A DNA stretch of 64,000 nt from Myroides profundi. Its GTDB lineage: Bacteria > Bacteroidota > Bacteroidia > Flavobacteriales > Flavobacteriaceae. Position numbers and translations under genes: made by a program. The notes below the pieces were generated by a model. That model was not told the DNA's origin, did not search any database, and worked only from the letters and a program-made list of their open reading frames with translations. Position 1 is the stretch's first letter. Every line of letters begins with the position of its first letter. Shown piece by piece: positions 25,911-34,986 of this stretch. Where the stretch lies: NCBI RefSeq assembly GCF_000833025.1, contig NZ_CP010817.1:1054001-1118000 (forward strand), written 5' to 3'.

Positions 25911-27218
25911 ATGAAAAAAAGAGTTTTTTCGACATTTGCTTTTGCTATGATATTTGGGGCATTGTCGGTGACTAGTTGTTCTACAGATGACAATAGTACT
26001 CCTACACCTGAAGAAGGTGGAACTGATGGAGGAAATAAAATAGAATGGAAGTACGTAATCGGGGCAAGTGCTTCTAAAACGAACTTATTACTGACTACCA
26101 ATGACCTTAAATCTGGAGAAATATCTGCTAAGGGAAATGGATTAACGGCATTAGGAACTACAGTTTATACTTATGGAGGAAATAGAGCTTATGTTTTTGA
26201 ATATAGAAAAGGAGATCCTTCAGGAATGCAGAGTTGGTTATTAACACCTGCTGGAAAATTGAGTAAACATACTACAGTTGACCTACCTACTCGTGAGGAG
26301 TTTATTACGAATTTCGGTAAATATATGATTGCTACAACTGGTGGGGTACAATTAACTACAGGACAAAAGGCTCAGGCTTTTAACTTCATTGATGGTAACA
26401 GTGGAGGAATTAAGTATACATCTTATGTAAATGTAGAGAACATTGCAGAAAAAGGAGAGTATGCTAACTTCGCAGGTCTTGAGACGATTGGTAATGATCG
26501 TTTTGTGATGGCTATCGAACCATTTAAAATCACTAAAGATGATAAAGAAGATAATACTTCTGCTTATAGAGATAGAGCATGGTTAGCTGTTTTTAAATTT
26601 GATGAAAGTGCTACGGATGTTAATAAAAAAGTAGTATTAGAAAAAGTAGTGAAGAGTGATAAGATGAGTTTTGCTGTAGCGCGTTACCGTTCTAGTCGTG
26701 TATCTACTATCGGAAAAGCGGGTGATGGAAACGTTTACTTATTCTCTCCTAATGCTACTAATGGTGATGGAGTATCATTCTCAAGTAAGCCAAGTGCTGT
26801 TATTAAATTTGATTCTAAAAAAGGAGACTTTGATAATAACTATTACTTTAACTTAGAACAGATCTCAGGAACGAAAGTGTATAAAGCATTCGCTATCGGT
26901 GGGGATTATTTCTTACTTAATATGTTCGTAAGTCCTAGTAAAGCAAGTAATATGGCTGCTGCTAATAAGTTAGCTGTATTTAATGTTGTAACAGGAGACT
27001 TTAAATGGATAGAAGGATTACCAGCTGCTAATGATATCGCTGCTGCTGGAGCACCATTCGTAGATGGAAAAGAAGTATTCTTACCTATTACAGCTGAGTC
27101 AAAATCATTTGTTTATTCTTTAGATGCTACAGCTGCTAAGGCTACTAAAGGTCTTGAGATTAAAGACCTAGCTGATGGAAGTATTGGTACAATTGGTAAA
27201 ATTAATGTAGAAAAATAA
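25911..27218 (+). CDS. DUF4374 surface lipoprotein (XusB-like)
   Basis: 435 residues with a lipoprotein signal (MKKRVFSTFAFAMIFGALSVTSC, Cys about 23) and then a flexible Thr/Pro/Glu/Gly linker (STPTPEEGGTDGGN). The rest is a beta-rich, propeller-like domain (WKYVIGASASKTNLLLTTND, GLETIGNDRFVMAIEPF, AIGGDYFLLNMFVSP) that fits DUF4374. In Bacteroides the DUF4374 lipoprotein XusB binds ferric enterobactin and passes it to its TonB-dependent partner. Position right behind the receptor supports the same task. The third partner of that system, a PepSY inner-membrane reductase, is not found here. Confidence 0.88.
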   Translation: MKKRVFSTFAFAMIFGALSVTSCSTDDNSTPTPEEGGTDGGNKIEWKYVIGASASKTNLLLTTNDLKSGEISAKGNGLTALGTTVYTYGGNRAYVFEYRKGDPSGMQSWLLTPAGKLSKHTTVDLPTREEFITNFGKYMIATTGGVQLTTGQKAQAFNFIDGNSGGIKYTSYVNVENIAEKGEYANFAGLETIGNDRFVMAIEPFKITKDDKEDNTSAYRDRAWLAVFKFDESATDVNKKVVLEKVVKSDKMSFAVARYRSSRVSTIGKAGDGNVYLFSPNATNGDGVSFSSKPSAVIKFDSKKGDFDNNYYFNLEQISGTKVYKAFAIGGDYFLLNMFVSPSKASNMAAANKLAVFNVVTGDFKWIEGLPAANDIAAAGAPFVDGKEVFLPITAESKSFVYSLDATAAKATKGLEIKDLADGSIGTIGKINVEK

Positions 27219-27267
27219 TAATTTAATTATATAAAGTATTCGAAATAAATTAGGGTTGTTTATTATA

Positions 27268-27303
27268 AGAGGTTATACAGTTTGTATAGCCTCTTTTTTT
27301 TGT
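27268..27303 (+). terminator. Terminator after the DUF4374 gene
   Basis: AGAGGTTATACA and TGTATAGCCTCT (one G-T pair) with a 3-nt loop and a T8 tail. Confidence 0.92.
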
Positions 27304-27664
27304 TGAAAAGGATAAGGATGTAGAATTGAAAAATATGTGGTTAACTGTAAATAGGTATTAGAGATATAAAAAATCTTTGATATTATATCTTTAAATGAGT
27401 ATATGTTTATCTGAAAGTGAGTATTCTATTAATGAGGTGTATTACTTTTTAAAATACTTATGTCGTGTGAATTGTGTTAAGTCCACCCCTTTGTCCACCC
27501 CCTTAAAGGTGACATTCTGTTATAGAGATTATACTTTTATCAAATAAACCTAAAGTTATAGTCTGCTTCATTATAGTATGACTATAAAATACACCACCAC
27601 ATATTATTTGACTTGGAAGTTACTACAGTATAGACGATAGTTGAATAATGATAAAAGTATAAAT
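27304..27664 (+). other. Spacer before the AraC-type gene with repeated motifs
   Basis: No gene in 360 bp. It holds two direct copies of GTCCACCCC (27481-27489 and 27493-27501), unusually GC-rich for this DNA, and a hyphenated palindrome TTATAGTC ... GACTATAA (27556-27563 and 27580-27587). These may be binding sites for the regulator encoded next. Confidence 0.5.
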
Positions 27665-28255
27665 ATGAAGACCTTATTATTTTTAAGTATTATCATTAAT
27701 AGAACAATGGAGTGTGCCTCTCTATTAAAGAAAAGTATGATATGGAGTATAAATGAGAAACTATCTAGTAGTTCAATAAAATCGAAAAGATTGCTAAGAA
27801 GAGTTAGAGGTTCTTCTTTAAAGGAAGAGGTGCTACAAATAAGTGATGATTCTAATAAACAAACTAATTATATGTCTATAGGCATGGAGTGTTATCTGTG
27901 TCAAAAAATAAAAGAGTTTGAGAAACAAAGAAAATACTTGGATAAATCAATATCACTAAGTAATCTTTCTGCAAGCTTAGGAGTTAATCATCGCTATGTG
28001 TCTTACTATATTAATATGTATAAAGAAAAAGACTTCGCTACGTATATTAATGAATTGAGGATTTCTTATATGGTAGATACTTTATCAACTAAACCACATT
28101 ATCTGACATATAAGATAAGTTATTTAGCAGATAAGAGCGGTTTTGCTTCTCATAGCCGTTTTACGATTAATTTTAAAAAATATACAGGTGTATTGCCTTC
28201 AGAGTATATTAGTGAGTTAAAACAGAAAAAGGCCATGGAAAGATGTAATATTTAA
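27665..28255 (+). CDS. AraC-type DNA-binding protein lacking its sensor domain
   Basis: 196 residues from ATG 27665; an in-frame TTG at 27641 is less likely. The C-terminal 120 residues are an AraC helix-turn-helix unit with wording typical of a flavobacterial regulator family: KIKEFEKQRKYLDKSISLSN, ASLGVNHRYVSYYINMYKEK, ISYLADKSGFASHSRFTINF. In full-length relatives this part follows a row of TPR repeats and a membrane helix. Here only about 75 polar and basic residues precede it, so the sensor is missing. It could regulate the upstream receptor-lipoprotein pair or be a relic. Convergent with the next gene. Confidence 0.82.
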   Translation: MKTLLFLSIIINRTMECASLLKKSMIWSINEKLSSSSIKSKRLLRRVRGSSLKEEVLQISDDSNKQTNYMSIGMECYLCQKIKEFEKQRKYLDKSISLSNLSASLGVNHRYVSYYINMYKEKDFATYINELRISYMVDTLSTKPHYLTYKISYLADKSGFASHSRFTINFKKYTGVLPSEYISELKQKKAMERCNI

Positions 28256-28263
28256 ACTAGTCT

Positions 28264-28734
28264 TTACTTCTTAAATTGATTGTAATTGACTGATTCAAAA
28301 GAACCATCTTCTTTTTTAATAAAAGTTTCTTTACCACTCTGTACTTCTGCATTCTGAGCTGCTATACAGTACCAATTGTTTTCTATTTTCTGAGTTACGA
28401 AAATAAATAAGTTGTTTCTAAGTTGAGGAGTTTCATCTTCTTTTAGTGCTGATTGATTACTTAACTGTAGTCTTGCATGTACAATAGCTATAGTGTCTGT
28501 TAAGTATCTGATCTTAGTTCTTTTGATTATTAGTGTAGATTCTTTGAAAATTACTCGTAAGCCATAATCATGAGCTTTAAAAATATCTTCTTTTTTATGC
28601 CACCATAACCCTGTGACATTGACAAAGTCTGCATCATCTACAAAAATATCAGCAAGTAAGTCAGCATCGTATTTATTCCAAGCAGTTACAAATTGTTGAA
28701 CTATTTCTTCTGGATTTTGTCTAGTCATTATCAT
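28264..28734 (-). CDS. NTF2-like protein, SgcJ/EcaC (DUF4440) family
   Basis: 156 residues, cytosolic. NTF2-like cone fold: first helix EEIVQQFVTAWNKYDADLLADIF, then VDDADFVNVTGLWWHKKEDI, and the sheet strands IAIVHARLQLSNQ, NNLFIFVTQKIENNWYCIAAQNAEVQ. This wording is that of the SgcJ/EcaC family (named after enediyne genes) whose role is mostly unknown; ligand binding or isomerase activity is possible. It begins ATG-ATA-ATG, so the start may be two codons further in. Convergent with the AraC-type gene with 8 bp between stops. Confidence 0.82.
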   Translation of the reverse strand: MIMTRQNPEEIVQQFVTAWNKYDADLLADIFVDDADFVNVTGLWWHKKEDIFKAHDYGLRVIFKESTLIIKRTKIRYLTDTIAIVHARLQLSNQSALKEDETPQLRNNLFIFVTQKIENNWYCIAAQNAEVQSGKETFIKKEDGSFESVNYNQFKK

Positions 28735-28810
28735 CGTTTATTATAATTACGAAGATACTCAATGATTCATGAAGAGGTGTTAATGTAGAATAAGAAAGTG
28801 AGTGTAAATA

Positions 28811-28842
28811 AAAAAGGAACCACTTAATAGTGATTCCTTTTT
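28811..28842 (-). terminator. Terminator after tRNA-Pro
   Basis: AAGGAATCACT / AGTGGTTCCTT stem (one G-T pair) read on the minus strand with a T6 tail. Confidence 0.85.
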
Positions 28843-28843
28843 G

Positions 28844-28918
28844 TCGGGGTGGCAGGATTCGAACCTGCGACCTCCTGCTCCCAAAGCAGGCGCGATGACC
28901 GGGCTACGCTACACCCCG
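28844..28918 (-). tRNA. tRNA-Pro (anticodon TGG)
   Basis: On the minus strand the acceptor arm CGGGGTG (5' end at 28918) pairs with CACCCCG (28851-28845). The anticodon stem CTGC/GCAG holds loop TTTGGGA with anticodon TGG at 28883-28881. The T arm is GCAGG-TTCGAAT-CCTGC. The 3' CCA is not encoded (ACA follows). About 75 nt; discriminator A. It has its own promoter and terminator and stands alone. Confidence 0.96.
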
Positions 28919-28944
28919 CTAGACTTATTCTGTCATTGCGAGTG

Positions 28945-28974
28945 CAAATATAGAACATTATTTTGTATTTGCAA
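28945..28974 (-). promoter_or_regulatory. Promoter of tRNA-Pro
   Basis: On the minus strand TTG (28974-28972), 19 bp, TATATTTG (28952-28945). From C before the box through CACTCGCAAT after it, 19 bases are identical to the tRNA-Met promoter at 37061-37079. Confidence 0.8.
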
Positions 28975-29271
28975 GGTTTAGGTGTGAAAAATAAATGTTT
29001 TTTTGGGTTGTTTTGTGTAAGTGATTGTTTTAATGTGTGATAAGTATTTTTAAAATGTATTAAAATCAATATATGTTTTGTAAGATTAAGAATTATGTAA
29101 TGTGTAAAGGAAGAAAAAGATACTTTAGGTGATATAATATGTTTTGATAGGTATAATATTTCGATGAGAATAGATTATCTGTATTTAAGTATTGATATTT
29201 TAAATCATTTTTTATGTAGAGATATGGTTTAAAAAAGTATTTTTGTTTAGAAACAAATAAAAGGAAGAAAT

Positions 29272-30213
29272 ATGCCAACTATAGAAAGAGTAAAGTGCTT
29301 AATTATCGGATCAGGACCTGCTGGTTATACAGCTGCTATTTATGCTGCACGTGCGAATATGGCACCTGTGCTTTATCAAGGTATGCAACCAGGAGGACAA
29401 TTAACAACAACAAATGAAGTAGAGAACTTCCCTGGATATCCAGAAGGAGTTACAGGACCTGAAATGATGATGCAATTACAAGCACAAGCACAACGCTTCG
29501 GTGCTGATATCCGTGATGGATGGGTAACTAAGGCTGAACTAAAAGGAGATGTAAAGAAAGTATGGGTAAATGAAACAACGGAGATTCATGCTGATACTGT
29601 TATTATCTCTACTGGTGCTACAGCGATGTATTTGGGATTACCATCAGAGCAACATTACTTATCATTAGGAGGAGGAGTATCTGCATGTGCAGTTTGTGAT
29701 GGATTCTTTTATAGAAATCAAGAAGTAGTAATCGTAGGAGCAGGAGATTCAGCTTGTGAGGAGGCTCATTACTTATCTAAATTATGTAAGAAAGTTACTA
29801 TGTTAGTGCGTAGTGATAAGTTCCGTTCATCTCGTATTATGGAGGAACGTGTACGTAATACTGAAAACATCGACATCCTAATGAATACGTCTACAGTAGA
29901 TGTATTAGGTGATGGTAATGTAGTAACAGGTGTTCGTGTGAAAAATAATATCACTGGTGAAGAGAAAGATATTGAGGCTACAGGTTTCTTCGTAGCTATA
30001 GGTCATAAACCTAATACAGATATCTTTAAAGAAGAATTAGAGATGGATGAAACAGGATACTTAATCACTCAAGGAAAGACTAGTAAAACGAATGTAGAAG
30101 GAGTTTTTGCTTGTGGAGATGTACAGGATAAAGATTATAGACAAGCTATTACAGCTGCAGGTTCAGGATGTATTGCAGCATTAGATGCTGAGCGTTATTT
30201 AGCTGCTAAGTAA
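29272..30213 (+). CDS. trxB: Thioredoxin reductase
   Basis: 313 residues. NADPH-dependent flavoenzyme that keeps thioredoxin reduced in the cytosol. FAD-binding GSGPAGYTAA at about 13-22; the redox CAVC at 139-142 in SACAVCDGFFYR; NADPH-binding GAGDSACEEA near 160; and the closing FACGDVQDKDYRQAITAAGSGCIAA. Normal length and motifs. A possible -7 box TATTTTTG lies at 29238-29245, 26 bp before the start. The 350 bp between the tRNA-Pro gene and trxB hold only the two promoters. Closed by a terminator at 30235. Confidence 0.98.
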   Translation: MPTIERVKCLIIGSGPAGYTAAIYAARANMAPVLYQGMQPGGQLTTTNEVENFPGYPEGVTGPEMMMQLQAQAQRFGADIRDGWVTKAELKGDVKKVWVNETTEIHADTVIISTGATAMYLGLPSEQHYLSLGGGVSACAVCDGFFYRNQEVVIVGAGDSACEEAHYLSKLCKKVTMLVRSDKFRSSRIMEERVRNTENIDILMNTSTVDVLGDGNVVTGVRVKNNITGEEKDIEATGFFVAIGHKPNTDIFKEELEMDETGYLITQGKTSKTNVEGVFACGDVQDKDYRQAITAAGSGCIAALDAERYLAAK

Positions 30214-30234
30214 TTTGTATTGAATACAGTATAT

Positions 30235-30263
30235 AAGGGAACCTCAAGAGGGTTCCCTTTTTT
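30235..30263 (+). terminator. Terminator after trxB
   Basis: AAGGGAACC and GGTTCCCTT with a 7-nt loop and T tail. Confidence 0.92.
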
Positions 30264-30333
30264 ATTATTAAAAGTTAATATTATATAGTGCTTAAAGGGA
30301 TATTATTATATTTGTTTTTCATAAAAAATAGAA

Positions 30334-31296
30334 ATGCTTTTACTTAAAAATATATCATTTAGTTACTTAGAAGAAAAAACAGTTATTAATAACCTTAGCT
30401 TGGTTGTCGAAAAAGGACAGCATGTTGCTCTATTAGGAGAAAGTGGATGTGGCAAGAGTACTTTGTTAAAATTGATTTATGGTTTACAAGATTTAGATCA
30501 AGGAGAGATTCACTGGAATAACAAGCAAGTTTTAGGGCCTGCATATCATTTGGTTCCTGGAATAGATGAAATGAGATACCTAGCTCAAGATTTCGATTTA
30601 ATGCCTTTTACTTCTGTAAAAGAAAATATAGGTAAGTATCTTTCTAACTTTTATATGGAAGAGAAAGAGCATCGTATAAAAGAGCTTTTGACATTAGTAG
30701 ATTTAGATGAATATGCAGATGTAAAAGTAAAACACCTAAGTGGTGGACAACAACAACGTGTTGCTATAGCTCGTGTACTTGCATTAGAGCCAGAGATTCT
30801 ACTATTAGATGAACCATTTAGTCATATTGATTATTCGAGAAGAAGTCTGCTTAGACGTAATCTATTTGCTTATTTAAAAGAAAAAGGAATTACGTGTATA
30901 GTAGCTACTCATGATAGTATAGATGCATTGAGTTTTGCTGACGAGACAATTGTATTAAAAGATGGTGAGTTAGTGGATATGGGAGAAACGAAGGATGTAT
31001 ATGAGTTCCCCTTGAATAAGTATGTAGCATCTTTATTCGGAGAGGTGAATGAATTATATATCTCGGACTTTACAACTTCTTTTGAAGAAGATGAATTATT
31101 GCTAATATATCCTCACCAGTTAATGCTTTCAAAACAAAAAGGACAAATAGAGGTAGAGGTACTTGATTCTTATTTTAAAGGAGATGGTTATATGATAAAA
31201 ACTTTCTTTAATGAGGATAGAGTAGTATTCTTTGATCATCCTTTTAATATCGAAAAAGGGACTAAGATTAAACTAGCTTTAAAGAAATTTCAATAA
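30334..31296 (+). CDS. ABC transporter ATP-binding protein (PotA/FbpC-like), orphan
   Basis: 320 residues. Walker A GESGCGKST at 35-43, Q-loop LAQDFDLMPF, signature LSGGQQQRVA near 142, Walker B ILLLDEPFSH, H-switch ATHDSIDAL. A C-terminal extension of about 90 residues (from ELYISDFTTS; LLIYPHQLMLSKQKGQIEVE) looks like the TOBE/OB-fold regulatory domain of the CUT1/Fe3+/polyamine importers. No permease or binding-protein gene is near, so its partners are encoded elsewhere. Its own transcription unit, with terminators on both sides. Confidence 0.9.
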   Translation: MLLLKNISFSYLEEKTVINNLSLVVEKGQHVALLGESGCGKSTLLKLIYGLQDLDQGEIHWNNKQVLGPAYHLVPGIDEMRYLAQDFDLMPFTSVKENIGKYLSNFYMEEKEHRIKELLTLVDLDEYADVKVKHLSGGQQQRVAIARVLALEPEILLLDEPFSHIDYSRRSLLRRNLFAYLKEKGITCIVATHDSIDALSFADETIVLKDGELVDMGETKDVYEFPLNKYVASLFGEVNELYISDFTTSFEEDELLLIYPHQLMLSKQKGQIEVEVLDSYFKGDGYMIKTFFNEDRVVFFDHPFNIEKGTKIKLALKKFQ

Positions 31297-31300
31297 TAAA

Positions 31301-31332
31301 AAAACGCCACTTTAATTAAGTGGCGTTTTTTG
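31301..31332. terminator. Bidirectional terminator
   Basis: AAAACGCCACTT ... AAGTGGCGTTTT with a TAATT loop and T tail, between convergent genes. Confidence 0.93.
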
Positions 31333-31340
31333 TATAAATC

Positions 31341-31370
31341 AAAAAAAGCTCAGCAATTGCTAAGCTTTTA
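31341..31370 (-). terminator. Terminator of the S9 peptidase gene
   Basis: Near-palindromic AAAGCTTAGCAATTGCTGAG on the minus strand (one T-G pair) followed by CTTTTTTT, 8 bp after the stop. Confidence 0.85.
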
Positions 31371-31377
31371 AAATATA

Positions 31378-33798
31378 CTATTTTTTGTTTTTTACATTTT
31401 TCTCTAAGAATTGATCTTGTTCCCATAATAGGTGGAAGATGTTTTCTTTAGCAGCATATCCATGACTTTCTTTAGGAAGGATAACCATTCTTACAGGTGC
31501 TCCTAATCCTTTTAACGCTTGGAAGTAACGCTCTGTTTGTAATGTAAATGTTCCAGGGTTATTATCAGCTTCACCATGTACTAATAACATTGGAGTCTTC
31601 ATTTTACTAGCATTCATAAATGGAGACATTGTATTGTATACTTCAGGAACTTCCCAATAGTTTCTTTGTTCTGTTTGGAAACCAAATGGAGTTAATGTTC
31701 TGTTGTAAGCTCCACTACGTGCAATACCTGCTGCAAATAAATCTGAATGAGTAAGTAAGTTAGCTGTCATAAACGCTCCATAAGAGTGTCCTCCTACAGC
31801 TACTCTCTTTCTATCGATATATCCTAATGCATCTACAGCATCAATAGCAGCTTTACCATTTGCCACTAATTGTTCTACATAAGTATCATTTGGCTCTTCT
31901 TTACCTTCTCCTACGATAGGGAATGCAGCATCATCTAATACCGCGTATCCTTTCGTCACCCAGTAGATAAATGATCCATAAGAAGGGAATGTAAACTCAT
32001 TAGGGTTATGTGTTACTTGCGCAGCACTATTTTTGTCTTTGTACTCAGCAGGATAAGCCCAGATTAATAGAGGTAACTTTTCTTTTTTAGCTTTGATATC
32101 ATATCCAGCTGGTAAGTATAAAGTACCAGATAATTCTAAACCATCTTCTCTCTTATATTTAATCACCTCTTTATGTACTCCGTTTAAAGAGCTAAAAGGG
32201 TTTTTAAATGAAGTGATCGCTTTTAAGTCATTTTTCTTATTGATATTTCTGAAGTAGTAGTTAGGGTATTCAGTAGCTGACTGAATAGCAACTAATACTA
32301 GTCCTTTCTTAACATCTTCTATAGATTGAATAGTCTCTTTCTTATCTGTGTAATTAGACTGGTATAATCTTTTTGTTTTTAATGTTTTTAAATCGAACTC
32401 ATCGATGAAAGGGAACTGACCTTTAGCTGTATAACCTTGTCCTATTAAGAAAAGCTTGTTGTTTTCTTTAGCTAGTACATAACGATCAAATTCATTTCTT
32501 TTTAATTCGAATGTACCTGGATCACTGTATACGTCTTGTGAGTTTCTGTCTTCTATTTTTACAGGAGCATCATTAAATTTAGATGGATCGATAATGAATG
32601 TTCTAGTGTTTCTAGTGTCATACCATTGGTCACCTACTAAAGCTAAGTTATCATCACCCCAAGTGATACCACCATAACGTTGAGATAGCTTAACGATAGA
32701 TTTAGGAGCATCAGTAAATGGAGCATCCCAAGTGAATACTTCATCTCTAAATGGTACATCTTTAGCTGGATCACCACCATCTAGTGCTTCTACATAATAA
32801 ATACTAGCAGCTTTATCAGCTCTCCATCCCATACTTCTCTTTCCTTCACGTGTAGCCATAAAACCTTTTGGCATAATCTCGTTTAGAGGAATATCATTTA
32901 CTTCTTTTACTAAGTTACCCGCTTTGTCATAAACTACAGTTTTCATAGGAAAACGGTTTAGTGATACTAAGTAAGAGAATGGTTTCTGTAATGTAGTTAC
33001 CATTAAATATTCTCCATCAGGAGAGAAACTAGAACCTACAAATAAATCTCCTTTTTTGAAAAGTGTTTTATTCCCTTTAAGGTCTATTTTATATAATTCA
33101 GAAGTAACTAAAGTTTCGAAGTTAGCCTCGTCAGTTTTATTCTTTAATAAATCTTGGTATGTTCTATTTTGAGAAACAACACCTTCACTCACAGATACGA
33201 TAGGACCTGTTGGTAAGTTTTTAGAAGTATCGATTAATGCAGGTCTATTAGCAGGGATTTGGTTAATCAATAAAGATTGGCTATCCTTAAACCAAGTAAT
33301 AGGGTTACCGATGTTTGCATTTAAATTTGCCTCAGTAAGTTTAGTTGCTTGAGCAGTTTTTACGTCTAAGATCCAAAGTTCCACACCGTTTTCAGCAGTG
33401 TTAGTGAATGCTAATTTTGATTGATCAGGAGACCAAGTAATATTCGTAATTCTAGGATTAGTAGGTAATCCTTTTACTTGTATTTCTTGAGTATCTTTTA
33501 TTTTTCTAACTTTTAGGTTAGTAATATAAGTTACTGTGCTTGAAATATTCGTGTTTACATCGATACGTAAACCAGCAAGTCTCATTTCGTTTACATTCAA
33601 ATCCATTAATGTCTTATATGTACTTCTATAGCTTAGAAGCATATATTCCATTTTGTTGTCCATAGATATAGAAGGAGCTCTTTCGAAGTCAGCTAATTCT
33701 AGAATTTCTTGAGATGGCTTTTGATATGTAACATTTTCTTGTGCGTACATAGAACTAATCAAAAATAGGGATAATAAGGTTGTTTTGATGATTCTCAT
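31378..33798 (-). CDS. S9 family (prolyl oligopeptidase-like) secreted serine peptidase
   Basis: 806 residues from ATG 33798, chosen because the signal peptide MRIIKTTLLSLFLISSMYA (cut before Q) begins there; a longer frame adds 27 residues without a signal. The middle (about 60-530) is a beta-propeller-like domain (ITNITWSPDQSKLAFTNTAE, SSFSPDGEYLMVTTLQKPFS). The C-terminal alpha/beta hydrolase domain holds GHSYG (S672), the Asp in HGEADNNPG (about 745) and the His in ESHGYAAKE (about 779). Typical of Bacteroidota periplasmic S9 peptidases that trim peptides (DPP IV/glutamyl endopeptidase-like); the exact bond preference is unknown. Single-gene unit. Confidence 0.93.
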   Translation of the reverse strand: MRIIKTTLLSLFLISSMYAQENVTYQKPSQEILELADFERAPSISMDNKMEYMLLSYRSTYKTLMDLNVNEMRLAGLRIDVNTNISSTVTYITNLKVRKIKDTQEIQVKGLPTNPRITNITWSPDQSKLAFTNTAENGVELWILDVKTAQATKLTEANLNANIGNPITWFKDSQSLLINQIPANRPALIDTSKNLPTGPIVSVSEGVVSQNRTYQDLLKNKTDEANFETLVTSELYKIDLKGNKTLFKKGDLFVGSSFSPDGEYLMVTTLQKPFSYLVSLNRFPMKTVVYDKAGNLVKEVNDIPLNEIMPKGFMATREGKRSMGWRADKAASIYYVEALDGGDPAKDVPFRDEVFTWDAPFTDAPKSIVKLSQRYGGITWGDDNLALVGDQWYDTRNTRTFIIDPSKFNDAPVKIEDRNSQDVYSDPGTFELKRNEFDRYVLAKENNKLFLIGQGYTAKGQFPFIDEFDLKTLKTKRLYQSNYTDKKETIQSIEDVKKGLVLVAIQSATEYPNYYFRNINKKNDLKAITSFKNPFSSLNGVHKEVIKYKREDGLELSGTLYLPAGYDIKAKKEKLPLLIWAYPAEYKDKNSAAQVTHNPNEFTFPSYGSFIYWVTKGYAVLDDAAFPIVGEGKEEPNDTYVEQLVANGKAAIDAVDALGYIDRKRVAVGGHSYGAFMTANLLTHSDLFAAGIARSGAYNRTLTPFGFQTEQRNYWEVPEVYNTMSPFMNASKMKTPMLLVHGEADNNPGTFTLQTERYFQALKGLGAPVRMVILPKESHGYAAKENIFHLLWEQDQFLEKNVKNKK

Positions 33799-33881
33799 TA
33801 TGGTTAGTTTTAACGTTAGGTCGGCTAATATAAACGAAATTATTGAGTGTTCTGTGGGTATACAGCCTTTTTGTGGCAAAA

Positions 33882-33914
33882 TTGTTTAAGTTTTTAGTTA
33901 TTAGTGTATTTTTG
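33882..33914 (+). promoter_or_regulatory. Probable promoter of the KAS III gene
   Basis: TTG at 33882-33884, 22 bp, TATTTTTG at 33907-33914, 27 bp before the start. The spacer is slightly long. Confidence 0.5.
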
Positions 33915-33940
33915 TAGCTCGTAAACCAATTTTTTTAAAA

Positions 33941-34948
33941 ATGTTTAGATCAAAAATAAGCGGATTAGGTTATTACGTTCCTGAGAATGTAGTGACCAAT
34001 GACGACCTGGCGAAGATAATGGATACTAACCATGAATGGATTGTAGAGAGAACAGGTATACATGAAAGAAGACATAAAGCATTAGAAGAAGATACAACTT
34101 CTGGAATGGGAGTAAAGGCTGCTCGTATAGCGATGGAAAGAGCAGGAGTAGAGGCTAAGGATATTGACTTTGTCGTATTTGCTACTTTGAGTCCTGATTA
34201 TTATTTTCCAGGCCCAGGAGTAATGTTACAACGTGAATTAGGATTAAATACCGTTGCAGCATTAGATATTCGTGCGCAGTGTTCAGGTTTTATTTATGCT
34301 TTGTCTATAGCAGATCAGTATATTAAAACAGGTATGTATAAAAACGTACTTGTGGTAGGGTCTGAAGTACACTCTACAGGTTTAGATATGACTACTAGAG
34401 GTAGAGGTGTGTCTGTTATTTTTGGTGATGGAGCTGGAGCAGCAGTATTGACTCGTTCTGAGAATGAAGAACAAGGATTATTATCTACACATATCCACTC
34501 ACAAGGAGAGCATGCAGAAGAATTAGCTTTATTAGCACCAGGAATGGGAGGTAGATGGGTAACAGATATTTTAAAAGATAATGATCCAGACGATGTTAGT
34601 TACACTCCGCATATGAATGGACAGTTTGTGTTTAAAAATGCAGTAGTTCGTTTTAGTGAGGTGATTAATGAAGGATTAGAAGCAAATGGTCTACAAGTAT
34701 CAGATATTAATATGCTAATCCCGCATCAAGCTAACTTAAGAATTTCTCAATTTATTCAACAGAAGTTTGGTTTATCAGATGACCAGGTATTTAATAATAT
34801 CCAAAAATACGGAAACACAACTGCTGCTTCTGTGCCAATAGCTCTAACAGAAGCTTGGGAAGCAGGTAAGATTAAAGAAGGTGATTTAGTTGTATTAGCA
34901 GCTTTTGGAAGTGGATTTACTTGGGGAAGTGTTATTATTAAGTGGTAA
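33941..34948 (+). CDS. 3-oxoacyl-ACP synthase III family protein (FabH-like)
   Basis: 335 residues. Thiolase-fold condensing enzyme: catalytic Cys114 in DIRAQCSGF, His in LIPHQANLRI near 266, Asn in YGNTTAASVPIAL near 296. These are the Cys-His-Asn of KAS III. The wording GLGYYVPENVVTNDDLAKIMDTNHEWIVERTGI fits the FabH branch. It may start fatty acid chains from acyl-CoA, or be a specialised homologue; the next gene, an integral membrane hydroxylase 38 bp on, suggests joint work on a modified lipid. No other fatty-acid synthesis gene is nearby. Confidence 0.92.
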   Translation: MFRSKISGLGYYVPENVVTNDDLAKIMDTNHEWIVERTGIHERRHKALEEDTTSGMGVKAARIAMERAGVEAKDIDFVVFATLSPDYYFPGPGVMLQRELGLNTVAALDIRAQCSGFIYALSIADQYIKTGMYKNVLVVGSEVHSTGLDMTTRGRGVSVIFGDGAGAAVLTRSENEEQGLLSTHIHSQGEHAEELALLAPGMGGRWVTDILKDNDPDDVSYTPHMNGQFVFKNAVVRFSEVINEGLEANGLQVSDINMLIPHQANLRISQFIQQKFGLSDDQVFNNIQKYGNTTAASVPIALTEAWEAGKIKEGDLVVLAAFGSGFTWGSVIIKW

Positions 34949-34986
34949 AAAATAATTATATTAGCTTTAATTAAGTTAATGTAGTT

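Noticed and set aside
28824..29069. 81-codon frame on the minus strand
   Set aside because: It overlaps the tRNA-Pro gene and its promoter; not a protein gene.
33799..33879. 27-residue extension of the S9 peptidase
   Set aside because: It would place a polar stretch before a clear signal peptide; the ATG at 33798 is the natural start.
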